Shown here in pieces: positions 1 through 10,200 of a stretch of 17,683 nt of DNA (its first letter is position 1; each line of letters starts with the position of its first letter). The stretch is from assembly GCA_001931905.2 (NCBI GenBank), contig MSJI02000166.1, forward strand, positions 1-17,683, given 5' to 3'. The notes beneath the pieces were generated by a model. That model was not told the DNA's origin and ran no database searches. It saw only the letters and a program-made list of their open reading frames with translations. This stretch comes from Cladosporium sp. IMV 00045 (Eukaryota; Ascomycota; Dothideomycetes; Cladosporiales; Cladosporiaceae). Both the position numbers and the translations under genes were made by a program.

Positions 1-1010
1 CCTGGTTGCGCCATGGCGGTATGGCATGTGGTTACTTCATTCACACAGCATGTCGAGCATCTCCTCGGAGACTATGGGCGAAGATCGCGCGGGCGGATAA
101 GAGGCGATAGCTAGCAGGTCGACCAGAGATAAGAATGGCTGTTCGCAGCGGCGATGAGACGAGCTGACCCTGTAAAGAGATAGGAGTGGCCGGGTCTAAA
201 GGATCTGCAGGTGGATGTTTCGGTCTCTCGCGTGCTTCTGGTCGCAAGTCGCCTGGTCAGATCTCATCATAACCCTCGAGGAAACAATTGCTGCTGACAT
301 GACTGCACTACTTCCAACCTTACCCCACCCTTCCCGCGGATCTGGCGCGGAGAAGTTACAGCAAGCGGTGGAGTGAGGATTCCTTAGTGTTTTTAGTCAA
401 CTCCCGCTAAGTCAAAATTGTCATTCTTCTTCTTTCATGCCCTCGACACCAATCCAGACCAGTCTCGTCAGTCGGCCAGCCGTCCTTGTTAAATTCGGGC
501 CGTTCTGGATCAAGCATGCTGCTGTGATTTTAGTCTGACAACGACCGTCGGTTCTCTCCGAACGACCTTTCATCTACCACATCTGAAGACCCGGATCAGG
601 CCTACCTCCTACCGAGGCCCCCCAACGCCTCTCCACAAGTTGATGCGGTAAAAGAGAGCCCGTGCCGGTACAAATGGCGCTAAGACTACGGCACTTTGAT
701 GGGGTTTAACGACCTCCGGAAATCGGAATACAGTAGTAGTCACACATGTAATCTATAACAACGAGGCAGTGCAATAACACTGGCAAACGGCCCGAAACAT
801 ACCAGAAAATTCCGGTAGCCGAATGACACCATTCGCAACGCCTGTGTCTGGCTCTTGAATGGCAAAACACGAAGAAGTATTATGTGACCTCCATTCTTCA
901 AAGTAAGTCGTGAAGAGCAAGTTGATGGTCAAGATTTCATCAACTGCAGTAACGACTAAAACATGTATCTTCATTTCCTCATGGGTATCATCTATCTTTC
1001 ACTCTTCTTA
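1..1010. other. Left-edge region without a supported gene
   Basis: No reading frame here has recognisable protein content or convincing splice structure. Two short minus-strand frames (41-247 and 753-974) are open, but the first has no ATG at its stated start and neither resembles a known family. The right part is the 3' flank of the histidine kinase, whose stop codon is at 1011-1013. The left part may be the flank of a gene outside the window. No tRNA, long repeat or clear promoter motif was seen. Confidence 0.6.
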
Positions 1011-4000
1011 TTAGCCCCTCCCTAGCACCTCATCAACCAGCCTCCTCATCTGCGGCACCAACTCAGGAATACGGAAGGGCTTGGTGACGACCTCATCCAT
1101 CCCCGCCTCGATGGCGGTATTGATCTGCTCGCTCCTCGCATTGGCCGTGACGGCGATGACAGGAACATGGCCTAGAATCTCGCCTTTCAGCTGCTTCTCG
1201 CGGATGTGGCGGATGCACGTCAGACCGTCCATGGTGGGCATTTCGAGGTCGAGGAGGATGATGGAGAGTGGGGTCGGCGGCGGTTCGGTTTGTTCTTGGG
1301 CTTGTTCTCGCTCAGGCGTCGTCGGTTCCGAGGAGTAGCTGGATTGCGAGATGAAGTCGAGGCATTCGACGCCGTGGTTGGCGACGTGCACGGTGAAGCC
1401 GGCTTTGCGCAGTTGTTGGCTCATGACTTTTTGGTTGATCATGTTGTCTGCGTGTGCTTGTTAGTGACGTTCGACGTCCCACTTTGTGTTGTGTTAATCA
1501 CTCACCTTCAACGATGAGCACGTGCAGGTGTCCCTGATGTTCTCGCTCAGACCAGAGACCATTCCTCTCCAATCTTGGGCTGCTGGTTCTGGATTGCTCC
1601 GACACACCATCCAGATTCGAACCCCTTCTGGAGTTCGACGGTTGCAAATGCGCATCTCCAAGAACCGCACTCCCTCTCCGACTGAAAACCATCGGACTCG
1701 ACGAAGCACTAACGAATTTCGTCAGAGGCGGAAGCTCCTCAACCTCGCTTTGGACCCATCGTTTGGCCTTGACATAAAACGTGAAAGCCGTCCTGCCCTC
1801 ACAGCTGGCCACGCCAATCTGTCCGCCTTGCAGCTCGCAAAGCTCCCGAGAGATGAACAGGCCAAGCCCGCTGCCTCCATACTGTTTGTAGGTCTTCGGA
1901 GACGCCTGCGCGAATCGCTGAAAGAGAACTTGCATTTGTTCATCATCAAGACCTGACCCTGTGTCGGTGACGGCGATCTGGAGGTATATGTCCTCCCCGT
2001 CTCCCCATTCACCATTCGGCGTGGGAGGAGGCTTCGTGTGGCGGATGGGGATGAAATTAATCCCGTGGTGCTTTCCCGTCGGGCGCTCGTACGAGGCGCC
2101 TATGAACACCGTGATTTCGCGCAACTCAGCGTATTGTGTGAATTTAATGGCGTTGGTGAGCAGGTTTATCACGACTTGGAGCAGGCGGCTTGGGTCGAGT
2201 ACCACCCAGTCAACGCCCAGCTGAGCGTACGTCGGCTCGATGACCAATCTCGTTTGGATATTCGCGCGCGAAATCTCGGCCTCATACATCCGCAAAGCCT
2301 TTTCGACGAGCTGTGGCGGCTGTACTTTATCTGGCGCAATTTCCAGTAGGCTGGCATCCAATTTGCTGAGAGTGAGGATGTCGTCAACAATCCTTTTCTG
2401 GTGCTGGGCGCAAAGAATGATGGTGTGCGCCGCGTCCACGAGATCTTCGACCAGATGTCCTGTGAGAACCATGTCTTGGTCTGAGTTGCTGGAGTCGACC
2501 GTCTGAAGTGAAGACACGATAGAATCCGCGCTCTGCAATATCGCGCTCAACGGATTCCTCATTTCGTGAGATGTCATGTCGATGAAATTCTCACTCTGCC
2601 TCTTAGTCTCCAGAGCATCGTCCAAGCGTTGCGAAAGCAGCTTCTCTGCCGCTTTCTGCGGTGATATATCATTGATCCAGCCTAGAATCGCCGAGACGCG
2701 TCCATCAGGCTCTACTTCTGGGAACGACGTCGCAAGCAGCCAGGTATCTCCCGAGAGTTCCTCGCCAGTAGATTTTTCGACCGAACGCCATTCTTTCAAT
2801 ACCCGATACTCGCAAATTGTGGGCACGCGCTGGACTGTGACTTTCTCCCAGCTCTCCCAGAAGCGACACAAGTCATCAGGGTGTATGAAATCGGTCCAGT
2901 CTGACGATTTGTTGAAAGGGACGGCGCGTCCGTCCGGAAGATCAGGGACGAGTCGTCGATATGCATCGTTGACGTATAGAGGTTTGCCTTCGGGGTCCAG
3001 AACAAACATGCCGATGGGCGCCAGTTTTGCCATACGAGAGAATTTCGCATCGCTCCGCTCGGCTTGCAGGGTTGTGAGACGCAACTGCTGCGCCAGAGCG
3101 CCGTTGATGTCGTCTGCCATTTTCTGCGCCCTCCTCTGCTCGAGCGGTAAGGAGATGAAAGCGGCGGCCTTGAGAAGCACGTCACCGAGTATTTGCAGCC
3201 ACATGTTGTAGCCTTCGTCGAAAGGCACACGAGGGCAAATCCCTATCAAGAGAACGCCCATCAGATCCCTCAATGTTATCGATGTAACTGGAAGGACGAC
3301 GGCCTTGCTCACAGCATCACCAAACCCTCGATCCGGGTTGCTCAGAGCGAGGTGAGCTGGGAGAGCAGCATCCTCCGAGCCGAGCACAACCGGTTTCTGC
3401 TCTTTCCAAGCAGCCGTGAAAGCCTTCGCGAGCACTCTTGTGGACACATCGAGAGTCTCGTCACCCAGAACAAAGGCCTGGGGCAGGTCGCTCGGCTGCA
3501 ACACACCCATCGTGCTTTCAAGCGTGCACACAGTGTTCTGCGGCGTGTACGCATTGCTATCTGTCGACTCAGACATGAGTTCAGACAAATCATGTTCAGC
3601 CGAGTAAAAAACCGCGTAGGGCAAATCGACAACCTCACACTGCAAGCCTCCCAAGAAAGAAGACCACAGCTCTTCCAGCGTAGCAGCAGAAGCAATCCTT
3701 TTCCCCAGGTTCGTCGTAGTAACCCTTCTCCGCTCACCACGCACCGCCTTCGTACACTCCGTAAGAACATTCTGCACACCGATCACAGTGCCGCAAGGGC
3801 CTATCGCAGGCGTGAGAGTGGCGTCCCAGTACGTCTCCTCGAGGAATCCCTGGCGGTTGAGATGCAGCGGTAGTCGGTTGATCTTCTCCGTCTTGCCCTG
3901 ATACGCGCTTTTGATGTACGGCCAGATCACAGAGCGCATGCCGGGTCTCCACGCCTGCTCGAGCGGCTGGCCGAGGCAGTGAGGATGATTTGTTTCGAAT

Positions 4001-4527
4001 ATCGGCACGAATGCTTCGTTGTAGAGCAGCGCGTTCTGAGGTCCCCAGTAGATGGTTCGCGGAGCTGGGTCTGCCATTGCGCTCAACACCACGCTTCGCA
4101 GCTCGAAAGGCCAGTCCTTGATCGGGCTTAAGGGAGTTTGAGTCCAGTCATGTTCGTAGAGGATGAATCGTTGCCACTTGGAAAGGTCGTCGCTGGGATA
4201 TTGAATCCAGTCGAGTTTTTCGGCGGTATTGTCGCATCTGGGCTTCGCATATGCTGTATCGAAGGTAACGGCGACAAACCCGTCTCCCACCCTTCTCACA
4301 CTCCATCCAGGGCGCTGGTTTCCATCATCCCGCAATAGGCCGCCGTCATTCAAAGCCTCAATGGCATCTTTCAACGATATTCCACACGAGCGTACGGCGG
4401 CATTCCCATGAATCACCTCCCAAGTCGCTTCCTCGCCAGATGCCCGCCGACAGACAGCAGTGGGTCTATCGTCTCCGTCCAGAAAAGCAGCGAGAGCTCT
4501 CAGCTCGGCCGGCAACCCTTGAGCCAT
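1011..4527 (-). CDS. Hybrid sensor histidine kinase with PAS, GAF and receiver domains
   Basis: Multi-domain phosphorelay kinase, inferred 1152 aa, from exons 4527-1506 and 1447-1011. The 58-nt intron (1448-1505) has donor GTGAGT, a CACTAAC branch-type motif and acceptor CAG; splicing joins LIVE to DNMINQ and so restores the receiver acidic pocket. Order of parts: a PAS-like region at about 125-255 containing WTQTPL; a GAF-like region at about 285-460; a second PAS at about 490-625 (APIGMFVLDPEGKPLYVNDA); HisKA with H-box SHEMRNP and phospho-His 654; HATPase with N-box NLLTNAIKF (about 790), DTGSG and GGSGLGLF; a Ser-rich linker; and a receiver with phospho-acceptor Asp 1074 (ILLDLEMP) and Lys 1130 (TKPF). 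All catalytic motifs are intact. No membrane segment was seen, so a soluble cytosolic sensor feeding an HPt protein is expected. The start is ATG at 4527; an open GTG frame extends 17 codons further upstream but is not a fungal start. The stimulus is unknown, and I do not assign a fungal HHK group. Confidence 0.93.
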
Positions 4528-5030
4528 CACGACGAAGTCCCGGTGTTTGTGCTCGTGCTTTTGCGTGCAAGGCTCCACTCACGCGGCAGTAAGCGACACA
4601 CCATGACAGAAGCCCGACATCACTTGTTCAAGTCCACTTTGGTGAGAGAGAGTCATGAGAGAGAACAGCGAAAATCCGCGATGTGCAACTCACTACTGCA
4701 ACCCAAGATGAGCGCAGCCGGCGCAGCCGCAGATCGCGCGCACGCAAGTCACATAAGGCCGAGACCGTTGTGAAAGAGAGTTTCGTGTTTGCGAATGCGC
4801 AAGCCGCGGTGAAGGTGCGGCAGGAACCGGCTGACAAAAGATGCACGGGCTTACTAAAGTGTCCAGAAATAAACAACGGCGAAGGTGAAGTGTGAGAGCA
4901 TCATTCATAATTTCATTAATATTCATCCCTGTCTTTGATTTTACTGTTCTTCCAGTCGACGAATGCCAGTGCCATCACCCATCGATTTCCGTTCCCTTCA
5001 CAAGCTTGAATGGTGAGAGCACTGCCGAGA
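4528..5030. other. Intergenic region: histidine kinase upstream side and neighbour's 3' flank
   Basis: This 503-nt stretch separates the kinase start codon (4527) from the stop codon of the next minus-strand gene (5031-5033). It should hold the kinase promoter and 5' UTR. There is a GA-rich patch at about 4641-4667 and a GC-rich patch at about 4710-4745. The right part (4921-5020) is one copy of a diverged repeat, listed separately. No TATA-like element or gene was recognised. Confidence 0.6.
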
Positions 5031-5061
5031 TCACCATGTATAACCCTTGAATATCGGTAAC
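4921..5061. repeat. Diverged direct repeat, copy A
   Basis: Positions 4921-5020 align by eye with 7022-7123 in the same orientation, at roughly 70% identity over about 100 nt with few gaps. Shared runs include CTGTCTTTG, CTTCCAGT, GTGCCATCA, ATTTCC, CACAAGCTT and GAGAGC. Weaker similarity continues into the last coding codons of the minus-strand gene (5042-5061, ACCCTTG.AT..CGGTA). This copy therefore covers the 3' flank and the extreme C-terminal codons of that gene. Confidence 0.75.
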
Positions 5062-6015
5062 TTCTTGAGATCCAACAAGCCCGGGATCTCAGGAGCTGGC
5101 GATCCATCAGACTCTAGAACATGTGTTAGTGATCGTAGGAAACATGAACGCTATGCAAAAAGGAGCTGACATACCGAGTTCGTCCTCATCAACATCGCTT
5201 CCGAAGACGGAACGGAACTCCTGCATAGTAAAGAAAAAAGCTGGGCTGGGTTTCGGTTTTTTTGTGTCCCAAGCCTCGATCCGCTCGATTTCTTGAGTCA
5301 TCTGCCTCCAAAAGCTGGCGCAGGCGCGGCGTTGGCGGTCAGTGAGATGGAACTTCTCTTTGCGCGCCTCGGCGTGCTTGATGCTTGTAGCAAAAGTCTC
5401 GACAGCTCTATCCGATTCTTCGCGGGCTTGCTCAAGATCGTCTTCGACGCTCTCGTACACGGTATCCACCTGCTCGTGCAGCTTGATGGTGAGCTCGAGC
5501 TTGATCATGAGGTCTTTGAATTGGGCGTCAGAGGTCGGCTCCGGGTGCTCTGCTGCTTTTGCAGACTTGTCTTCTTGATTTGGAGGCACCTCGAACGGTC
5601 TCTGCACGAAATTGCCCTCCTCGTCGTACTCGTCCTGGAGAGTGTACTGCTCTTCTCCGGCTTCGTCCATCTCAGGCTTGTGAGGTTCTCCATCGGACTC
5701 GCTTTCGCTCTGCGATTCTAGATCTTCGTCGTCGGTGAGGATGTCTTGAGCCCATTCTCCGTCGCCCCAAGAATCGTTTGCGGCCTCGGCTTCGTTTGCC
5801 TGGTAGTCGTGAGTGAGTTTCGCACGCTTGGAGCTCCGCTCGTAGGAATCTGCGAGCGTGTTCGCCAGCGTGCCTGTACGCTGATCCATCTTCGGCGCGG
5901 ACGTGCTGCTTTTCTCAGCACTGCTTAGAGTGTGGACTCCTGTCTTCTTGGAGGTGTTTGACGGCATAGCTGGGTTCTTGAGCCCTGCCACTCCGGTAGG
6001 AGACTTAGGAGGCAT
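5031..6015 (-). CDS. Hypothetical acidic coiled-coil, probably nuclear protein
   Basis: Inferred 307 aa from exons 6015-5175 and 5113-5031. The 61-nt intron (5114-5174) has donor GTATGT, branch-type motif CACTAAC and acceptor TAG. Splicing replaces an unspliced tail with a short C-terminus ending in KLPIFKGYTW, and the phase fits exactly. The start ATG (6015) begins MPPKSPTG; an open frame upstream to 6171 begins with GTG and is more likely leader. Visible parts: a basic, Ser/Thr-rich N-terminus with an NLS-like SSKRAKL at about 61-67; an acidic stretch at about 92-135; a charged helical, probably coiled-coil region at about 165-245; and a Lys/Pro turn followed by an acidic end. No catalytic motif or membrane segment was seen. 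I do not recognise the family. The gene is divergent from the broken plus-strand gene at 6267, with about 250 nt between them. Confidence 0.8.
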
Positions 6016-6082
6016 AACGAGGTGCTCGCTCAGCACGTGCCCTGATGTGTGATCGTTTGATATAGTCGAAGCTGAATAGAGG

Positions 6083-6171
6083 CTGCAAGTAGTCGAAAGC
6101 GGCGAGAGGAGAGTAAGAAAATGGAAGCACACATGCAGATCGTCACTCCGTGTCACGTTAACGTTACTCAC
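6083..6171 (-). other. Possible 5' UTR intron of the coiled-coil gene
   Basis: On the minus strand a GTGAGTAACG donor-like site begins at 6171 and a pyrimidine-rich tract ends in TTGCAG at 6083, giving an 89-nt candidate intron just upstream of the start codon at 6015. No upstream ATG is needed, so it would lie in the 5' UTR. This is inferred from splice-like motifs only. Confidence 0.3.
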
Positions 6172-6266
6172 ATGGCAAGTGATTGTGTGCTGCGCTCAAA
6201 TGAAGACCTTCACTCGCGCATCAAGATACCCACATAACGTGTGATCGTGTACTGGGCTTCACTTGA

Positions 6267-6945
6267 TATTTGATCGAGCTTCACTTAGCCTCACAAAAAT
6301 TCCCTGACGTGCACACATCTTCCAATCCCAATACAATTTCTTCGAATCACCTAGCACTCCACCAGGGCGAGAAGACGGGCGATGAGGAGATTCTCGAAGC
6401 GGCCGAGAAGGGTTCGAAACGCAAGTGGGCATACAACTGGCTTGTTCACAAGATTAGGCGTATGGTGAGTCAAGACTGAAGAAGTCACCTCTTGTGCGTC
6501 TAGACGTTTCCGTTACTGACTGTCATGTCTTTTCCTATTTAGCGCGCAGACGCCCAGGGCGTGGAGGATATCGAAGAGCGGAAATTTCCAGACATCATCC
6601 CGGCCGATCATGGTGGTAGGTACGATTTGGTGCGGGATCCTAAGGGCTCAATTCTACACGTTGCACCGGGTGTGTACCAAGACGGCAAGAATAAAGCTAT
6701 CTATCGCCGTGTTCCGCCTGGGAAGAAGTCTAAAGCCAAGGACGAAGGTAAAGCCGTTGTCTTTGTAGATCGAGTTGAGACCAAGACTTTTTGACGAGGC
6801 CCGGCGCAAGCAGCGGAAGATCGAGCGGAAGCAGGCTGGTATTGATGATGAAGATACAGAAGATGAAGATGAAGACGACGAGAACGATGATGATGACGAT
6901 GATGTTGAAGCGGAAGATGATGATGTTGAAGATGGTGATGACTGA
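6267..6945 (+). pseudogene. Frameshifted small basic/acidic gene of unknown function
   Basis: Exon-like coding runs from 6267 to 6464 and from 6543, joined by a good 78-nt intron (6465-6542, donor GTGAGT, acceptor TTTAG) that keeps the frame (RRM|RADAQ). The second part contains GGRYDLVRDPKGSILHVAPG and GKNKAIYRRVPPGKKSK, then ends at TGA 6792-6794 after VETKTF. In the next frame coding continues cleanly for 50 codons: DEARRKQRKIERKQAG, then a tail almost entirely Asp/Glu, to TGA at 6943-6945. The switch falls on a T5 run (6788-6792); one T fewer would make a single frame. No in-frame ATG precedes the first exon-like part (a stop lies at 6264-6266), so a 5' exon is missing or unrecognised; an ATG at 6200 with a possible donor at 6239 is one candidate. 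The family is not recognised. This is either a recent pseudogene or an intact gene with a sequence error. Confidence 0.55.
6836..6945 (+). repeat. GAT/GAA low-complexity tract encoding an acidic tail
   Basis: Imperfect GAT, GAA and GAC triplets dominate about 110 nt. In the frame opened after the T5 slip they encode an Asp/Glu-rich tail. The antisense strand is correspondingly rich in Ser, His or Ile codons, giving misleading open frames there. Triplet-rich coding tracts of this kind are prone to length change. Confidence 0.8.
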
Positions 6946-7021
6946 TGAGGCATAAATGATGTGTTTTGATAGCAACTGTGTGCAAATAGGAGCCATTGGG
7001 TGAAAGAGCATAATTCATTCT

Positions 7022-7178
7022 ATTCATTTCTGTCTTTGGCTTATTTTCTTTCTTCCAGTTGGCGGGCATATGTGCCATCATTTATCCATTTCCATGTCCT
7101 CCACAAGCTTTGACGATGAGAGCTTCCGCTACATCATCAATTTACCTCTAATCCACTGCACCCTTGCATCCCGGTACA
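7022..7178. repeat. Diverged direct repeat, copy B
   Basis: Second copy of the 4921-5061 repeat, same orientation, starting about 75 nt after the broken plus-strand gene and lying within about 200 nt of the UBA1 stop codon. The strongest part is 7022-7123; a further weak match at 7158-7178 corresponds to the codons for LPIFKG at the end of the coiled-coil gene. It contains stops in the frame that would match the gene, so it is non-coding now. Confidence 0.7.
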
Positions 7179-7222
7179 CGGGCCAGGAAAGCATCGTAAC
7201 CTCCAGCTTCCATGACAAGTCT

Positions 7223-10200
7223 CTACTTCCGAAGCTTGAGCATGACGTACGGGATCTCGACGTCCTCCTCGGTCTCGTCCTCTGCGGTGATCTCGAAGAT
7301 GACGTTCTTCTGGTGGGCCGGGATTGGCTTTTTGCTGATGGTCTCGACAAGCGTAGACATCCTGAAATTTCATGTTAGCAATCGTACAATCGAACGAGCA
7401 TATGTGATCCAAACTTACTTCATGGGAAGACGGTCCTTGTTCTTGGAAGGCGGGTAGAACGAGGCATACAGCAAGCTGACGCCGGAGCTGATCATGCTGA
7501 TATCGAGACCCTTGGCCTTGAAGTCGTCAATGAACTGCTGCAGAGTGACATCCTCAGTCTCGAAGCGATCCCAGAGCTTGTCGATAGTGACGTCGCCGTT
7601 AGGACCCTTGTAAGTGCCCTTCGGGCTGGCGATGGGCTCGGAGAAACCGAAGAACGGCAGCGCCAAGTTGATAAAGCCGTTCTTGTACTGCTCGATATCG
7701 TCCTTGCCGTCGATGATCTTGTACAGCTCGAGCACAACAAGACCAGTCACAAGCGCCGTTGTGGTGGCAATGGCGGGAATGATCTTTCCAGCAATGAACT
7801 TGGTCTTGTGCTTGTCGGCGGTCGGGATCTTGTAGTTCTCAGCACGGAGGTTTGAGCAAGCGGTGATGAAAGCAATATGGTAGTTGGAGTCATCATCCTT
7901 CTCGAAGTCGACGGGATCAAGACGGAAGTCTCCGAGCGACTTGGGCTGAGGGAGACCCTTGATGATAGCCTCAAGCGCCTCGTTGTCGTCCACCGGGGCG
8001 TTTGCGTTAGGGTCAGGTTCCTTCTCGTCTGCCTGAATCTTAACGTTGGAGTCAGGCTTGAACTCGGGGATAACCATGCGGTCGAGCACCGAGTTGATGT
8101 AGGAACGGTCCGAGGTAGGCTGGATCTTGTAGTTGAAAGCACGCAGGTTGGCGGCAGCCACAATGAAATCGTAGTGTGAGGCGTTGTTGGTGTCGAAAGC
8201 CAGAGGGTCAGGGGCGCGCTTGGGTCCGGACCAGAATGGCTGACCGGAAGAGGTCTTGGAGTCCTTGGGGAAGTTGTATAGCAGCTGCGCGATCGCATTG
8301 TGGTACTGCTTCTCGAATTGCAGGCGAGCCCACTCGATGCAGTCATCGAAGCTCTCGGGCTTCTCCGTCTGGAGGTAGTCACGAAGAGTCTCGAGCGTCT
8401 GCTTCTCGTTACCGGACTGCTTGAGGGCCGATCCGAGATAATCCTTCTGCGTGAGGTACATGTTGACGACCTCAGGGGAGCCAGTGAAGTAGGTGTGGAA
8501 CAGGTCCTTGGCCCAAGCAATGGTGTGCTCAATGCGGTTAGGGAAGCTGCGAAGAGTGCACATCGGGAATGACTGCTCAGGAGGGTCCTGAGAGCTTGAG
8601 TACGACTCAGTGAGGCGGGGCAAAACGACCTGGGTGTTGCCCTTGGTTCCGAGAGTGCCACTGTCGACGAGAGGCTTGTGGAAGAACACACAGCGCCTGT
8701 CGACGTAGGTACGAGCATCCACATTGTCAAGCGCGTTAGTGACGCCATCCAAGCTGTTCCAGAAGTCTTCGTTGAAAACATCCTCAGTCTCCTGAGAAAC
8801 ACGGTCCTTCATCATGTTGATCTTGCCCTTGAGATCTGGGTTCATCGCCTGCACAGCCTCCGCAGCGCATTCACTCTTCAGCTTGCCAACATCCTTCGCA
8901 CGGAACAAGAACTGTCTGTTCAAGTTGCTCTTCTCGATCTGGTCCATATCGGTAACACTGATCTTGCCCTTGGGTCCGGTGGCGAGACCAATCATAGCCC
9001 AGTTCTTGAGCATCTCGCAGCCAATAGCACCGGCACCGACCAGGAATTGGTTGATGTTGGAAAGCTTCTCCTGGTATTCCTTGCCAAAAACTGCGATCTG
9101 GCCATCGTAACGGCTGCCAACAGGCTTGCACAGCTCCTCGCTACGCTTGGAAGAAGTGGGCAGCGCCTCCAGAGAGTCGAAGTAGAGCCACTGCTGAACC
9201 GGCATGAACTTGCCAGACACGGACTTGAGGACTTCCTGGGCTGCGAGACCACCATAGAACGCCGCCATGGGCGCGAGATCACCACGAGCTTGGTATGAAA
9301 GCTCCTTCATGAGCTTCTCGTCCAGCTCCACGGGCTCCTCACCGGCCTTCGCCAGTTCCTGGGCCAAAGAAAAGAACTCGACAGCGTCGCTTTCATGGTG
9401 AGGGCGAGGGAACTCGCCGTTGTGCTTGTCGGCAAATGCATGCAGAGCCTGGAAACCGACGTGGAGCTGAGCAGGACGGTCGAACTTTGCGAAATCCGAC
9501 ATCATCAGCTCAGGCTTCTTCAGCTGCTTGCTGAGAGGCTCAAAGTCGATGAACTTGGGCATCTTGACCTGCTGGTATAGACCACCGCGCTTGTACTCGC
9601 CCAATCCAGATACATCGCCGATGGAGAATGTGTAAGGTCCCTTGACCGAAATCTTGCGAGGCGCTGAGTCGTTCAAGCCCTCCATGCCCTCAACTTCGGT
9701 GAATGTGACAAAATCTCCATCCTCAAGACCGTGCCTCGTCTCGTCCAGAGCAGAGACCATACCCTCCGAGTCGATGTCTGCAATGATGCCGTTCAGCGGG
9801 TTCTCGCCGGTCGCGTCGCCAACAGTGAACTTCTTGCCAAAGTCGGTGAAGACCGAGCCGAACAAGCCGTATGTGTCTGTGATGACCACGTAAATGCCAT
9901 TCTCGTGGCAGAACTCGGCGATCTTAAGCTGATCCTTCAGCGGGGTGTCCGTGAGCACCACCACTTGGTAACTCTTGAGCTTGTTGAGGTCCTCCGTAAT
10001 AGAGTCCGCCGGGTGGAGGTTGACGGGTGTGTAAGGGTTGAGTTCGGACACGCGCGGTACGGTGACCTTGCCGCGCGGTTGGCCGACATCTTGGGGGTGG
10101 AGGAAGAATTGGGAGGAGAGGTCTTCGATGGCGGCGGGTTTGGGGTCGTGGAGGGTCAGGCTCTTGACACCGGCGAGGGCGATGTTCTTCGCGATCTCAA

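Noticed and set aside
753..974. 73-codon minus-strand frame downstream of the histidine kinase
   Set aside because: It has an ATG but no recognisable content and lies in the kinase 3' flank; treated as chance.
6403..6416. B-box-like GGGTTCGAA inside the plus-strand broken gene
   Set aside because: It lies in coding sequence (KGSKRK) and has no A box or tRNA fold around it.
6786..6796. Programmed ribosomal frameshifting at the T5 run
   Set aside because: No downstream stimulatory structure was seen and such recoding is rare in nuclear genes of moulds; a simple indel explains it better.
6654..7081. Minus-strand open frames rich in Ser, His or Ile
   Set aside because: These are antisense readings of the GAT/GAA acidic tract; their composition follows from the triplet repeat.
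7415..7420. UBA1 ending at MK with an in-frame TAA
   Set aside because: The TAA is part of a GTAAGT splice donor; splicing to 7361 adds the conserved end of the ubiquitin-fold domain.
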